In this document: one piece after another, positions 47,227 to 60,334 of the stretch
Layout of the letters: the number at the start of each line of letters is the position of its first letter
How positions within the stretch are numbered: position 1 is the first letter of the stretch
Assembly (NCBI GenBank): GCA_013420905.1
Contig: JAAXNY010000008.1
Span: 310,001 to 374,000 of the forward strand
Length of the DNA stretch: 64,000 bases
Direction of reading: 5' to 3'
From: Collybia mongolica
Lineage: Eukaryota; Basidiomycota; Agaricomycetes; Agaricales; Clitocybaceae
The notes under the pieces: generated by a model
The model's database searches: none
Seen by the model: the letters and a program-made list of their open reading frames with translations, nothing else
What the model was told of the DNA's origin: nothing
Position numbers and translations under genes: made by a program

Positions 47227-47819
47227 CAATGACACTCACTACAATTGTTACTTGGATAAAAATACCCTGACTCATCTATGCTACTGACATATTCTATTTG
47301 GGCTGTGGTTTGTTCCCAGGACATTACCGGGTGATGCGATGTTGAAAGAGGTGGGGGGAAGCCTCGGCCATAAATGTCACAAGGAGGTTTGAAAATTCCA
47401 ATTGCAAGCCGCATATAAAAGGTTGGGATGAGCTTTGTTCAGATAGACTCTCTTGAGAGAATGACAAGGAATATATTGTGATGGTGTCCTTGCTTCAGCC
47501 ATGGTGAATTTAACCACTGGAAGTTAAGGTCTGGGCAGGATTCATAGGTCCACTTAGGGCATGGAAGATTTTAATTTAATGGTTATCCTTAATTATTTTT
47601 CTGAATACAATTAATTACGATGTCTTAATTAATTTGCTAAGTTGGTCAACCCAAGCGGCTGTGTATGTTCAGGTCTTCTTCAACTTGGGCTGCGTTGGCC
47701 TCTTTGCTGAAATAACGCGCCTACCTTCGTTTCAAAGCTTATATCTGTTTCTGTGCTGAAGAAATAGAGGAGAAACTCTCTGATTTGCTTCCAGTACCCA
47801 TCGGACGAGGCAGGAAGCG
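47227..47819. other. Promoter region of the TBC gene
   Basis: No coding signal was seen. The stretch runs from the pogo target site to ATG 47820. Confidence 0.45.
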
Positions 47820-50800
47820 ATGTCTACGATATCTACCGCACTGCGAAACTTCAAGGAGCCGACGAAGGAGCAATTGACCCAGATTTTTTTCTCTTTACCG
47901 TCGGTTGGGTCCCTGGATGGAACGGCCAAGACCTCCGCACAGGAGGTGGAGAAGATGGATATAAATGCGGTCCTGAGCCTTGGTGTGCAGGGGGTGGAGG
48001 AATCATATGTAAGTGATGTGGACATACTATTACCACAAGCGCGCTACTAATGGCATATTTTCAGGCAGGGAAACTCTATATCATGTCACCATACCTAACT
48101 TTCTCATCCCTGGATCGGAAATCAGTACGATTTACTATCCCTCTGTCGACAATACGGAGGGTTGAGAGGTTAAACGCGCGCGCTGGTATATACGCCCTTA
48201 GCCTATCAACATGGCACGGTCAGAAAATTGTTCGTTATTTTTTACCCCTATGATACCCAACTTAACATGATAATGGTGTACAGATCGTGCAATTAACTTC
48301 GTTGAGACCGACGGCCGATCTATTTTGTTCCCTGCTCCGGGATGCACTGAAAATCGAACTTCAACGTGGGCAAATGAAATTGGTTAAAGGATTTGTCAAG
48401 ACTTGTTACTCTGAAGCCCTCGTTTCGACAACGTCGACGGTTGCAGATAACGAGCGAGAAGATGGGAGTCTGATCAGCGAGGAGAAGGCAGATGCTGCGC
48501 CACGAGAATCAACCTACCACGGTGGGCTAGGACTGCGATTCAAGTTCCCTGGAGACCCAAAAAAGTGAGTACGTCCTTGAGCTTCCTTGGATCTATTATC
48601 ATTTTAGATAAAAGACTTCGAGAGGCCTCGAAAATCAAGCTATGGACAACATATCTCCGAGGTAGATTCTCTCACCTGTTTACTATACCGTGCCTTAATT
48701 AACATTGACAGAACACGGCCGTAATCTTACCCTACTTCGCTACCCGCAATGTACGCGTCTTGTACAGGTTGGCCTTCCGAACAGGCTTCGGGGAGAGATG
48801 TGGGAAGTACTCTCGGGTTCCATGTACCTCCGATATTCAAACCCTGGCTTTTATGAAAAGCTATTGGATGACAATAAGGGCAGGACAAGCACAAGTACAG
48901 AAGATATCGAGAAAGACCTTCATCGCAGCCTGCCCGAATACGCCGGATATCAATCCGAAGACGGTATCAACGCCCTTCGTAGAGTGCTGCAAGCATATTC
49001 CTTCAAAAATCCAGAGCTAGGATACTGCCAGGTGAGTCGGTATCTTGTCTGTTTCTAGTATGTAGCGCTCAACATAAAAATCAAAGGCCATGAACATCCT
49101 CGCTGCTGCCATCCTCATGCAAGTGTTTATATTATCGTATTTAACTGTACCTAAATATTATCACTAGTTACATGTCAGAAGAACAAGCATTTTGGCTTCT
49201 AGAAGTTCTCTGCGACCGTTTACTCCCGGGCTACTATGCGTATGTAAAACAACATTCGGAGTTTCCATGTTCTAATCGAGTGCTGCAGCCCCTCTATGCA
49301 TGGCACCTTATTAGATCAACGGGTGTTCGAATCTCTCGTTCAACGTACTTTACCCATAATCCACGATCATTTCCAGGTGGTCGATGTGCAGCTATCTGTC
49401 GCATCACTACCATGGTTCCTCAGTCTGTTTGTATTATATCTTTCCTACTCTTCGAATGTTCGAATGGAAGCTAAAATGCCTATTGCAGCTACATCAACAG
49501 CATGCCAATGATATTTGCATTCCGAATCGTCGACTGCTTTTTCTGCATGGGGCCCAAGGTCTTGTTTCAAGTAGGGTGAATCTCTTTTTTATAACCCAAT
49601 GCCGTACATTAGCTGACGTTCGCTCAGGCTCGGTCAGTTTGTATTAACCTTCATTAAGCTTAATCCTGATGTCGGGCTTTCCCCAAGCCATCCTCAAGAT
49701 CAACGGGGAGAAATTGCTTCAGATACAAGATGATGGAGGTTTCCTGAAGTATGTTATGTGTCATTCTACCGAGTTCACCCCAGCTCAATTGCTTGCCCTT
49801 CAGTCTCATGCGTGACTATTTTGCATCACTGGGAGACTCAGCCCACCCAGGTTCAACTGATCCTCGTGCCCGTGCCATCACGAAATTCCAAGAATTGCTC
49901 CTCGTCTCGTTCAGAGAATTTTCGGTCATCACGGATGATATGATTCTCTCCGAGCGGAGACGGTTTAGGAGCGAGATAATACACAGTATCGAGTCATTCG
50001 CTAAGCGCTCGGCAGTCAGGAACCTGAAAACGTTGGGCAGGTTCAGTAAAGATCAAGCCGGCTTAATATACGATGCACTTTACAAGGCTATGTGTATTAT
50101 CCCACCCCCTGCCGCCACTTCCCCAGCACCGGCGCTGTTCAATACAAATGACGGAAACGAAGAGAAGCCGGAGACGCGAATCGAACTGCGGACGTTCCAA
50201 TACTTCCTGAGTGAAATTGGTACATGGGCACGAAACGAGAAGATTGTGACGAATGGGTTCCAGGTAGTGTATTTCATATCGCCGAATATGATAAAAATCT
50301 TAACTATCGTGACTCATTTTAGCAAAGGGTCGACCGTGAAATTGCAGAACACGAGTTCATCGACCGTCTTTTCTTCTTTTGGGATATCTCGTGCCGTGGC
50401 GCATTATCGTTTCAGGTCTGTAGCATACGCCATTTCGTTGTTCGGCCTCTAGTGCTGATAATGCCACATAGGACCTGGTCTCTGGTCTAGATGGGGTTAT
50501 GTTCAACGATTTGATGGAGAATATCGAATGGTTCTTCAATATGCATGACAAGAATAAAGATGGCTTCCTAACTAAAGATGAAGTCCTGACCCTCTCGGAA
50601 TCCTTCTTGGTAGCTCGGATTTCCAACTTGATGGTATCACTCTAACTACTTCGGATCCCAGTTTATCTTCCGATACGAGGTCGGAGATGCATATCTCGGA
50701 GCAGTCAGTCGCTTCATGACGAACGCGTTTGAATATGGCGACGCCCTGCTTCCGCAAGCCGAATCGGAAAACACCCATGATGGCGAAAGTTCGCCCCCAC

Positions 50801-51728
50801 CCCAAATCGAATCTAACCAACCGTACCTCAATCTTGCAACGTAAGGACAGCTGATGCTACGGGATACAACAGATCTAACATTCGGTCTAGCTTCCGCATG
50901 GTCGTCCTCGCGGACGAAGTCCTCGAATCTTTCTTCGAGACCGATTTGTCCGCATCCTTCAGACTGGAACCTGTCCCTGAGATGGAGCTCCCTGTATCAA
51001 ACAGTGGATTGTTGGGGAATCTCTGGTCTACGATCGCAACCGACAGTAACAAGAAGATGTTCAACACGTTTACAGACGAGATCGGAAAAACGATTGGGAA
51101 ACATCAGGTGCTCATCATCCAGTGGTTCATGGTTCTCCCTTTTCGCTAACCCTCGAAATTAAGGTCATCAACAGGCCCTCGATCGGGCGATATACCAAGT
51201 TGGAGGAGCCAAAAGCCCGAGAGTCGTTATTGACGCCTTCAATGCGGAAGTCCCCATCTAAAACAAGCCTCACCGGATCTAGCAGCACGACACTTGCTGT
51301 ATCATCATCGTCTACCCTGACCGTCGATGTAAAGGCTGAACCTGCGAAGGCGCTTCCGACTATCCCCGACAGTGCCAGCTTTTCGCCTATGGTTCATGCA
51401 GTCAACGCAAGCCTTATGGAACGAACCCCATTCGCCATCGATGATGCCAAAGATGACGAGGATGAGAGTGACGACGAATTGGACGGCCCTGACAATGATG
51501 ACCAAGTTATGGATGAGGTATGATGACCGATAGACAATAAAATACAATACATCTGAGCTCACTAACTCTTTCTATCTAGGTTGACGCCTTCCTCGAGGCC
51601 CACGATTCCGGACTTACCGATGCCGACAAGGAAGTCGCTAATGGTCCGTCAATTAATCTCACTGTCATGTTCAACGAGGCTGAACTGCAACTTTTTTAGA
51701 TCTTCTCCACGCAGAGCCTGTCAAATGA
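47820..51728 (+). CDS. GRAM-TBC-EF-hand Rab GTPase-activating protein (Gyp2/TBC1D9 type)
   Basis: The protein speeds GTP hydrolysis on Rab GTPases in membrane traffic. From ATG 47820 ([16 protein letters not shown]) the first domain is GRAM-like ([27 protein letters not shown] split by introns). The TBC domain begins [17 protein letters not shown], with [16 protein letters not shown] (the IxxDxxR Arg finger) and PELGYCQAMNILAA (Gln finger), then IINSMP-like and [17 protein letters not shown]. Next come [19 protein letters not shown], a helical region and an EF-hand [16 protein letters not shown] with the canonical acidic loop. The tail is acidic and Ser-rich; the last intron joins EVAN and DLLHAEPVK with TGA 51726-51728. 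Many introns. The join between about 49560 and 49700 could not be resolved. The domain order is that of yeast Gyp2/Mdr1. Confidence 0.85.
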
Positions 51729-51895
51729 TCTGATCCACCATAGTTTTTCCTTCACAACCCCATCGTTCGAGGATTATTGTATTTGTACTGCTCAGTTTTG
51801 TAATGTGCCTTCGTTATAGAGCAAGAATAGTGAAGCGTGTTGTGGGATGATAGAAATACAGATGGACAACACAAGCGGACCTGGCCTCAAATTTG
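51729..51895. terminator. Shared 3' region of two converging genes
   Basis: Only 167 bp separate the TGA of the TBC gene from the TAA of the WD40 gene. It must hold both transcript ends, which may overlap. No exact poly-A signal was assigned. Confidence 0.4.
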
Positions 51896-53401
<1,506 letters not shown>

Positions 53402-54474
53402 CGTGACTATGTTCCCTGAGGATAAATGTCAATAACGCTAGATCTTACAGTGTTGAAGAACTCTAATTTGCTAATCCGGTTAGGGTAGTTTATCGTTGAT
53501 TGGCGCCCCCCTGGGTGCCAAATAGGGCAAAATATACCCTGACCATGGCATGAAGTCCACTGTTGGCTGTTGATGCTTAAATTTGATGGCCTTGTAAGGC
53601 TATACCAGATACCGCAACTGCTAGCTCTTTCGCCTGAGCCAACGCAATATTTGCGCGAGTTCCTATGATCAAATTCGATGCCCCCCACAACTAGTACGAC
53701 ATTCATGAAAGAAGAAAAAAGACTTCAGTCACCAGCGGTTGACCTTGATCAACATAGTACTTCCCATTTTGAATCCTTTGTTCCTGTTACATAATTAAGG
53801 CGGATCGGATCCGGGGAGATTTGCATCACAACAACTAGAGTGGGTTCTACCGACAAATCTACCTTTAGGTGCGACTGTCGCCCTTCGTGGTCCTTTCTGA
53901 GAGACACCGCTTTTCCATATTGCCTTTGGTAGATGGCCGGGGTTCCAAGGGACGCCGAAATTACTTTAATCCCCTCAAACATCATGAAGGCTATATGCTC
54001 CCAATATCGGTTTCAATGAGGCTTCTGGCTTCGTCTTCCGACCAACTAATCTCCAATCACTCTTAGCTTCGTTGTCTCACTTCTTGTCTTAAGAGCCGTT
54101 AATCTCTTGCACTTTGTAGGTGGTTTTTGCGAGTAATGCTTGACCCGGCATTCAACTTAAGGTCAACTTGGCATTTTACCGAATTGGGTGCCATTCCCCC
54201 GAACCAAAATGTGAATCTAACCAGACTGGCCAGGATCTCGTGCCACAACCCTTGTTTACAAGCCGTTTTTTCGGCATTTATGAACCCTTGAGATCTAAAA
54301 GGGTAAGGTCACTTTAGAACCCGCCGCCCTCAACGGCTTGCCGAATACATGATAGTACTTTCTTCGGATTTGAAAACGGAATAGGTCTTAAAGGTATATT
54401 TATAATGTCATGTTGAAGCTGTCTACTCACTGGCAATTGTAGCTGCTTCGATCTATCATCCCCTTTCCTTTGCC
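53402..54474. promoter_or_regulatory. Divergent promoter region of WDR5-type and TEA genes
   Basis: About 1.07 kb without recognised coding sequence. A TATA-like TATATTTATA at 54395-54404 lies 70 bases before the TEA start. Assigned by position only. Confidence 0.4.
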
Positions 54475-56017
54475 ATGGGTAATCCCCAGGAAATCTTTAT
54501 GTCAACTTCGGTCGTGGGCGATCTTGGATGTAACATGCCCCCTTCCCGTCACGGGCGTGCGACTCAAGGCTTCGTACCTAAGACGGGGAGAAAGACTTGG
54601 AAGACACAGAAGGACAAGAAGGAAGCCGTGTGGCCCCCTCATATCGAAAATGTACTTTTCGAAGGTATGTACCACCTCACATTATTTCACGCCGCTAATC
54701 TTATTCTTTGTAGCCCTTAACAAGTATCGCCCAACTTCCACCGGTGATCCTAGGTTGTTGCAATGATTTCCGGAGCGCAACAGGTTCATATCAGACCATC
54801 CATTCAAAGTTACGGGGAAGGTGAGAACGCCAAAACAGGTTGGAAGCCGCCTCCAACAGCTTCGCGACACTTTTCGAGAGGAGGACGGTATGTCTCTAAC
54901 CAAACTTGCCTTAATTCTAATTCTAAATGTCGTCTTTAGTCTTGAATCTGTTGTCCCACGGGGATTTTCCTAAACCTGAAGACGGAAATCTCCCCGTGTG
55001 TGATCTTGACCTACCCGACGACTCCCCACCGTCTTCCTCAGCTTCCCTCGCGACTTCTCTTTTTAACGCGTGTTTTCCGGACAGTGTCCATCATACCCCG
55101 GATTTAGTTTCCGTTAACCTTGCCGGTCCAGTCTCGGACCACTTTCCAGTACAAATCAGTGCTTCCGTGCCGACCGTGCATATCGAGTTCGTCTCATCTC
55201 CTTCGAATTCTCGTCCTGTCAGTACACATATCGTTGACCTATCTGGCCACCCTGTCGGCGGTCTCTACCCTCCACCCTCCTTCCCCCGCAATCTACGCGT
55301 TGAGACACTTGGACATGCTAGCCAGGCTATTCCATACATCTTGTTCTCCACTCTGCTGCCCCTGTCCGCCGACTATCGTTCATGCTTCTATGTCTTCGTT
55401 AACGAGGTTCAGGTGTACTCCGAGGCCACATGCCTTTCTCCGATTTCAGCACCAAGTTCTAGGGCCCAGGGAAATGCTCCATATGTCTACGGCTCGAGTA
55501 TGATACCGGGCTTTTGGCAGAAGTTATGCAAGACAATCGGTATGTGGATCTGCATGCGTAACAGATTTAAATACTGATAAATGGCTGTAGACCTATCACA
55601 GTGCACTGTAACGCAAGAAATCATGAGAATCCCACAGTTTCTCCAGGAGAACGGGGTCTTGCCCGAAGACACCATTTTATTTACTGTCGCGTACACTTTC
55701 AAAAGCCTGACGTCGACCGAGTTACAAGCATCGCATGATTATTCGTCCGAAATTATTTCCCTCCCCGTTACTGGCGCCCCAGGCTTAGGTCCCGGGGTAC
55801 TGCTCCACGCTCCATGACCTGTCCTGCTGAACGACACGGCGAACACGCTTCTCGCAGCTCAGTTCGCTCACCAGAATATCCACGCTTGGGACCAAGGCCT
55901 CGTTTATCCCGAGGCAATTACCACCGGTGGCGGGACCCCGCACTTGACTTTGTCCAGTGGAGTGAATTAGACTTCACTGCGCCCGCTCAATGTAACAACG
56001 CCTTCGAGAATGATTAA
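54475..56017 (+). CDS. TEA/ATTS-domain transcription factor (AbaA/Tec1/TEAD family), with in-frame TGA
   Basis: TEA factors bind CATTCY-type DNA sites and control development in fungi. The start is ATG 54475 (MGNPQEIFMSTSVVGD). The TEA domain begins KTWKTQKDKKEAVWPPHIEN, is split by an intron (VLFEALNKYRPTSTGDPRLLQ across it) and continues FPERNRFISDHPFKVTGK and VRTPKQVGSRLQQLRDTFRE, close to AbaA. Between LLQ and FPERN stands TGA 54764-54766, where AbaA has Arg. A 30-bp GT-AG segment (54754-54783) would remove the stop in frame but also ten conserved residues. Later exons hold VHIEFVSSP, LCKTI joined to DLSQCTVTQEIMRIPQFL, and a stop at 55817. The tail PRLGPRPRLSRGNYHRWRDP in another frame (to 56017) looks like a frameshifted C-terminus. 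The gene may therefore be damaged. Confidence 0.78.
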
Positions 56018-57095
56018 TACTTGAACCCCTATTGGCTGTAGTGAGTGACTATTAGTCCTTTTGATTTGACCCCTCCTCACCGTTTGTCTCCGCACAGGAT
56101 GTGTCCTTAAACGACCTGTTGTTGTTTCAATAGAAGGCCAGAAAATCTTTTGTGGACAGATATCCGCTGAACATGCAGCTCAAAGATGTTGTATGGATTT
56201 TCTGACGTTGATTTCATATACCGTTGTCCTTTCTTAATTTAAATTTAATTAACATGTCACGGCCTCCAGGCATGCTGGACTATACAGTTGTATTTACCTA
56301 TATATGACGTGACCTCCCTTCGAACACCATTTCATTACCTGTACACCTAATTTATGGACCATACTATAAAATACTCCCCCTGAATAGAAAGAAAGCTTTA
56401 ATGTAGCTCGACAACCTTGTTACCCAGTCATGTAGTAGCCCTATGAAATATAGTTGCATTAGTTGCCCTGCGAACTATAGGACACCTGCAAGTTGGGACA
56501 CAATTAAATTTTTGTCATGGAAAGAAAGCATTGATATCCTAATCAAAATGTGGGATGCTCCATCAAATCTCTGCTCCCTATCCACTGATGAATCCAATCC
56601 AAGTAAGCCTTATTAACACAGAAAATCATGTTGAGACACCCTGTGGCATGCCAGCAGGCAGCAAAAGCCTACAGGGGATGCAAGCTATTCTAGCTTCCAC
56701 TATTTGGCTAATTGCAGAACATGTGTATGATGAGATGTGCTCCTATCTTGTAGCATTTCATTGAGCAAGATTTAAGCAGCAATCCCAAGTGCCTCATTAA
56801 GCTTTGTGATGGCCAACTTATGAAATATTCCATAAAACAGTATATGAATTGTCCTGCTTATTCTATTTACTAGACATGATTGTCTTGTAAATGGAAAGCC
56901 TGAAGCTGGGGCTTTGGGCTGCAGCTTTTTGGGCAAAAGAAACAATGCTCAGAAGCAATGAAGTAATAGCTTTGTAATTGTTTATTTCAGAGGTTTTTAT
57001 GTGGTCCTGCCACCAATCAATCGAAAAAAAATGTCTGCTTATTACATTATAATGCAACAATAAATTATTATTATTATTTTTTGTGCCTTCCCACC
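56018..57095. other. AT-rich spacer, no gene seen
   Basis: No conserved frame was found on either strand. The short frame at 56555-56764 has no known motif. Confidence 0.4.
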
Positions 57096-57246
57096 AGGGG
57101 TTCTCAAGCCACAGCCTCAGCCTGAGCTGGGCCTAAGCTGGCCAGGATCCTGGCCTGTGGCTCAGGCTTTGATAATGTCAAGCCTAAGCCTACTAAAGAC
57201 AGGCCTAAGCTGTGGCTTGCAGGCCAAGCCAGGCTGGCACATCATT
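57096..57246. repeat. hAT-like terminal repeat fragment
   Basis: CAGGGGTTCTCAAGCC at the left and, on the other strand, TAATGATGTGCCAGCC at the right enclose GGCCTAAGCTG-type repeats like the subterminal repeats of the other hAT elements here. The flanking 8-mers do not match, so it may be two joined ends or a damaged copy. Confidence 0.4.
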
Positions 57247-57264
57247 AGTTGAATAAATTCAAGT

Positions 57265-57800
57265 TCTTCATATTAAGCTCCTTAACCAACAAATTTCATG
57301 TGCAGCTTCTGAAAGTGCTACATATTCTGCTTCTGTTGACAATAGGGCAATTGTGGTTTGCTCCTTTGAGTACCATATTATAGCACCTCCCTCTGAAATA
57401 AAGATGTAACCAGAAGTGGACTTATAGTCATTGGTATTCACATATGCAGCATCTGCATATCCCAAAAATAGGTTCACATCTTCATTCTGAGGTGTTGAAG
57501 GTTTCACTGAATATGTCATACCATGATTTTTTGTTTCCTGCAAGGTACCACAGAATTTGTTTCAAGGCACTGATATGTTGCAGGCTTGGATTCACAGTAT
57601 ATGCTGCTAATTGGCTTATGGCATATGGTAAGGGGAATGCCCAATTCCATGCACATGGCTCTGACTTCACACATCAGACATTGGCATTGTGATTGGTATT
57701 ATGCATCAGCATTGGTGACAGTAACAAGTCCATCAGAGATGTGTAGTGTAAACATGACCATCTCCAAACAGGTTGTCTCCTAAAAAGTAGAGGTGGTTCT
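57265..57800 (-). mobile_element. Ty1/copia retrotransposon fragment (RT end and RNase H)
   Basis: The minus strand reads YAISQLAAYTVNPSLQHISALKQILWYLAGNK split here as ISQLAAYTVNPSLQ and ALKQILWYLAG, then in another frame TYSVKPSTPQ, LFLGYADAAYVN, DYKSTSGYIF and LLSTEAEYVALSEAAHE: the end of the copia polymerase region and its RNase H. A frameshift lies near 57500. No LTR, integrase or gag part was seen, so it is a dead fragment. Confidence 0.82.
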
Positions 57801-58650
57801 CAAATCTAACAAAGTCATCAGTGAACCAAATGGAATGAAGGGAAAGCTACCACAAGGTCAGTGATCAAAAATGGTGAAAATGAGCAAATAAAGAAGTTTG
57901 CAAAGTGGCTTATAATCCATCTGACTGAGTATATGACTTCTTTCAGTGGTGCAAAGTAAGCAAAATTTGTTACTTAGAACATGATGCCTTAAGAGAGTGT
58001 ATGAGTTTGGAGAGTACTTTGAATGCAAATGAGAGCAGTTTTAAATGTAAAGAGAAGGGGAATGTAAAGTTATTATCTTCTGCAGTGAAGTACAGAGATT
58101 TTATACTACCAGGACTACATTTAAATGGAGTATGTAGAGTAAAATTTCAGAGAGCAAGCAAAGCAAGTCTGTCTTGGACATACTAATTAGGAACAAATTG
58201 CAAAAGCAGTGAAGTAAGTAATCTAAGTAAAGAAAGTGTACCTGTTTCAACTAAATGCTTGATCTGAATGAAATCTGAAAGTGGAATGATTTAAACCTGA
58301 AGTCCAAATGCTGATCAGGGTCCTTGAGGTGAGTTAGATGTTGCCCATGAGAGTGACATGGCACCTAATTTGGTACCTAATCCAGGTCCAGAACAGAATG
58401 TGAATGAACTGGGGAAGTCACTGAGTCCAAACTGGCAAACAAGGGGGTGAATGAGTGTGAGTGAACAGGCAAATACAGGTCAAGTATGGCAAAGGAAGTG
58501 GTATGTGCAATCCATCAATGCTGTGGGACATATAGTGTGAGCAAAATGTGGCAAATTGGCAAATTTACATGCCTAGAGCATAGCTAGGCTTGTCATTGGC
58601 ACTCACACTCATACATTGGTACTTGTGCACTGTGTCCCCATTGGATCATG
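57801..58650. other. AT-rich spacer without genes
   Basis: No conserved frame was seen. It may hold further decayed copia sequence. Confidence 0.35.
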
Positions 58651-58651
58651 A

Positions 58652-58705
58652 AATTCAGCCATTTAAGTGTGGAAATATGAATTTCCACACTTAAATGGCT
58701 GAATT
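58652..58705. repeat. Perfect 25-bp-arm hairpin
   Basis: Arms 58652-58676 and 58681-58705 are perfect reverse complements (AATTCAGCCATTTAAGTGTG start) with a 4-base loop ATGA. It stands directly before a tandem repeat array that shares the TTCAGCCAT motif. Confidence 0.9.
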
Positions 58706-58740
58706 AAAGGGGTATGAATTGTGGCTGAAATTCCACCCCA

Positions 58741-59190
58741 CATATTTCAGCCATCCAATAGATGAAAAAAGGTATTAAATTTTCCCTCCATTAATTGGAT
58801 GAAATTTCATCCTATAAAGGAGTGAAGTTGGTGGCCTGATTTTCATCCCCCATATTTCAGCCATTTATTAGATAAAAATATGTATTAAAAATCCCTTCAA
58901 TTAACTACAATTAATTGGATGAAAGTTCATCTTATAGAAGAGTGAATTTAGTGGCTGATTTTCATCCAAAATATGTTAGCCATCCATTAGATGAAAAAAA
59001 GTATTAAATTTTCCCCCAGTTAACTGGATGAAATTTCATCCTATAGAAGAGTGATTTTAGTAGTTTATTTTCATCTCACATATTTCAGCCATCCTTTAGA
59101 TGAAAAAAGATATTAGAATTTTCTCCAATTAACTGGATGAAATTTCAACCTATAAGAGAGTGAGTTGGGTTGTATATTTTCATCTGATAG
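58741..59190. repeat. Tandem repeat of 109-119 bp, four copies
   Basis: CATATTTCAGCCATCC-type starts occur at 58741, 58851, about 58970 and 59079. Each unit also holds TAGATGAAAAAA, GTATTAAATTTTC, TTAACTGGATGAAATTTCAT and CCTATAGAAGAGTG. The units have diverged but are in register. Confidence 0.8.
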
Positions 59191-59334
59191 GGGGGTACAA
59201 AATTTATACAAAAGAATGGAATTTAAAGACAGTACTTTGATTAATTAAATAGAGGGGGAACAATCTGAGGTTATATTTTGTAAGCTTGGAGTACTTAGTA
59301 AGTTCAGGTGAAGGGGGCCCAAAGGCAAGCTCTT

Positions 59335-60170
59335 GAGAGTAATAGGGCTGCACACCGTACCGTCTGACGGGTACGGCCGTACAATCAACGGTCATGAGAC
59401 GGGTACGGCTCGACCGTCCACCGTCCGTAGTGTTTGGTCAGTCAAACCCCAACGGCTACGGGACGGGTACGGAGACGGCCGTTGTACGGTTATGTACGGC
59501 AGACGGTATCCATTGAAAGTAAAAAAAAATTACATTCCATACTGTACGCTAGGTATTCAACGACGTAGGGCTGCGTTTGCCTTTGCGCGGGCCAGATGTA
59601 CCCGTTTCTTAACTAGCATTAGAATCCGGATGGTATCAGCATGGAGGCTTGCACGGCAGAGGGAAATGGTGTCCCGACCATCTGAGAAGACCTGCTCTAC
59701 GGCGACAGCAGAACCTGGCATGGGGATGTTCCGTGAACAAAATATCAAAGATGTTAGAATGACTCACCAGGAATACATAAGATGTCACGAGCAAGGCGAA
59801 ACAGATTCGGGAACTGAGCGCGTCAACCCATCCGCCACTGAATTGGATTACAGGTGTCAAAATCTTCAGCAGGAAGTTTGAAGTATTCCTCAAGTTTGTT
59901 GATAGAGGCCTTCTCTTTCCTACGATATCGAGCTGTAAAGGATTTCTGAGGGGAACCCATGAGAGGTGAGCTTTGAGCAGACGGTTGATCGGGGATACCC
60001 GTCTAATACCGTCCAATGCCGTGGACGGCCGTCTTTCGACGGCAATGGACAGGCGTTGACCGTCCCGTCAACGTGGTGAACCTGAGGCTGAACGGCATGG
60101 GTACGGTAACCGTACTACGGGTCCGTACATACCGTGAGGTACGGTCACGGCGTGCAGCCCTAGAGAGTAA
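59335..60170 (-). mobile_element. hAT element, 820 bp, with exact 8-bp duplication
   Basis: The element is 59343-60162. Both ends start TAGGGCTGCAC read inward, followed by GTACGGCCGT-type subterminal repeats. The duplication GAGAGTAA is at 59335-59342 and 60163-60170. It keeps only the 3' part of a transposase gene. Confidence 0.94.
59565..59960 (-). pseudogene. hAT transposase C-terminus (dimerisation domain)
   Basis: On the minus strand, from ATG near 59960: MGSPQKSFTARYRRKEKAS, NKLEEYFKLPAEDFDTCNPI, QWRMG, TGA (59823-59825), RAQFPNLFRLARDILCIP, a short intron, then GSAVAVEQVFSDGRDTISL, CRASLHADTIRILMLVKKRV. This is the hAT C-terminal dimerisation domain. The N-terminal zinc finger and the catalytic core are missing, so the protein could not cut DNA. 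The TGA replaces an expected Arg. Confidence 0.85.
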
Positions 60171-60334
60171 TTCAGCATGGCATTAGGGAACCAAAGGATT
60201 ATGCTATTACTATTATTAAAATATTGCTTGAGCAAGGCTGTAAGATGCATGGGCAAAAAGAGTAGTATATGTAGTTAATAAAAGAATGGATGTATCAACT
60301 ATGTATGTATTGAAGATAAGGAATGACATCAATC

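Noticed and set aside
57096..57246. A complete hAT MITE
   Set aside because: The flanking 8-mers CTTCCCAC and GTTGAATA do not match.
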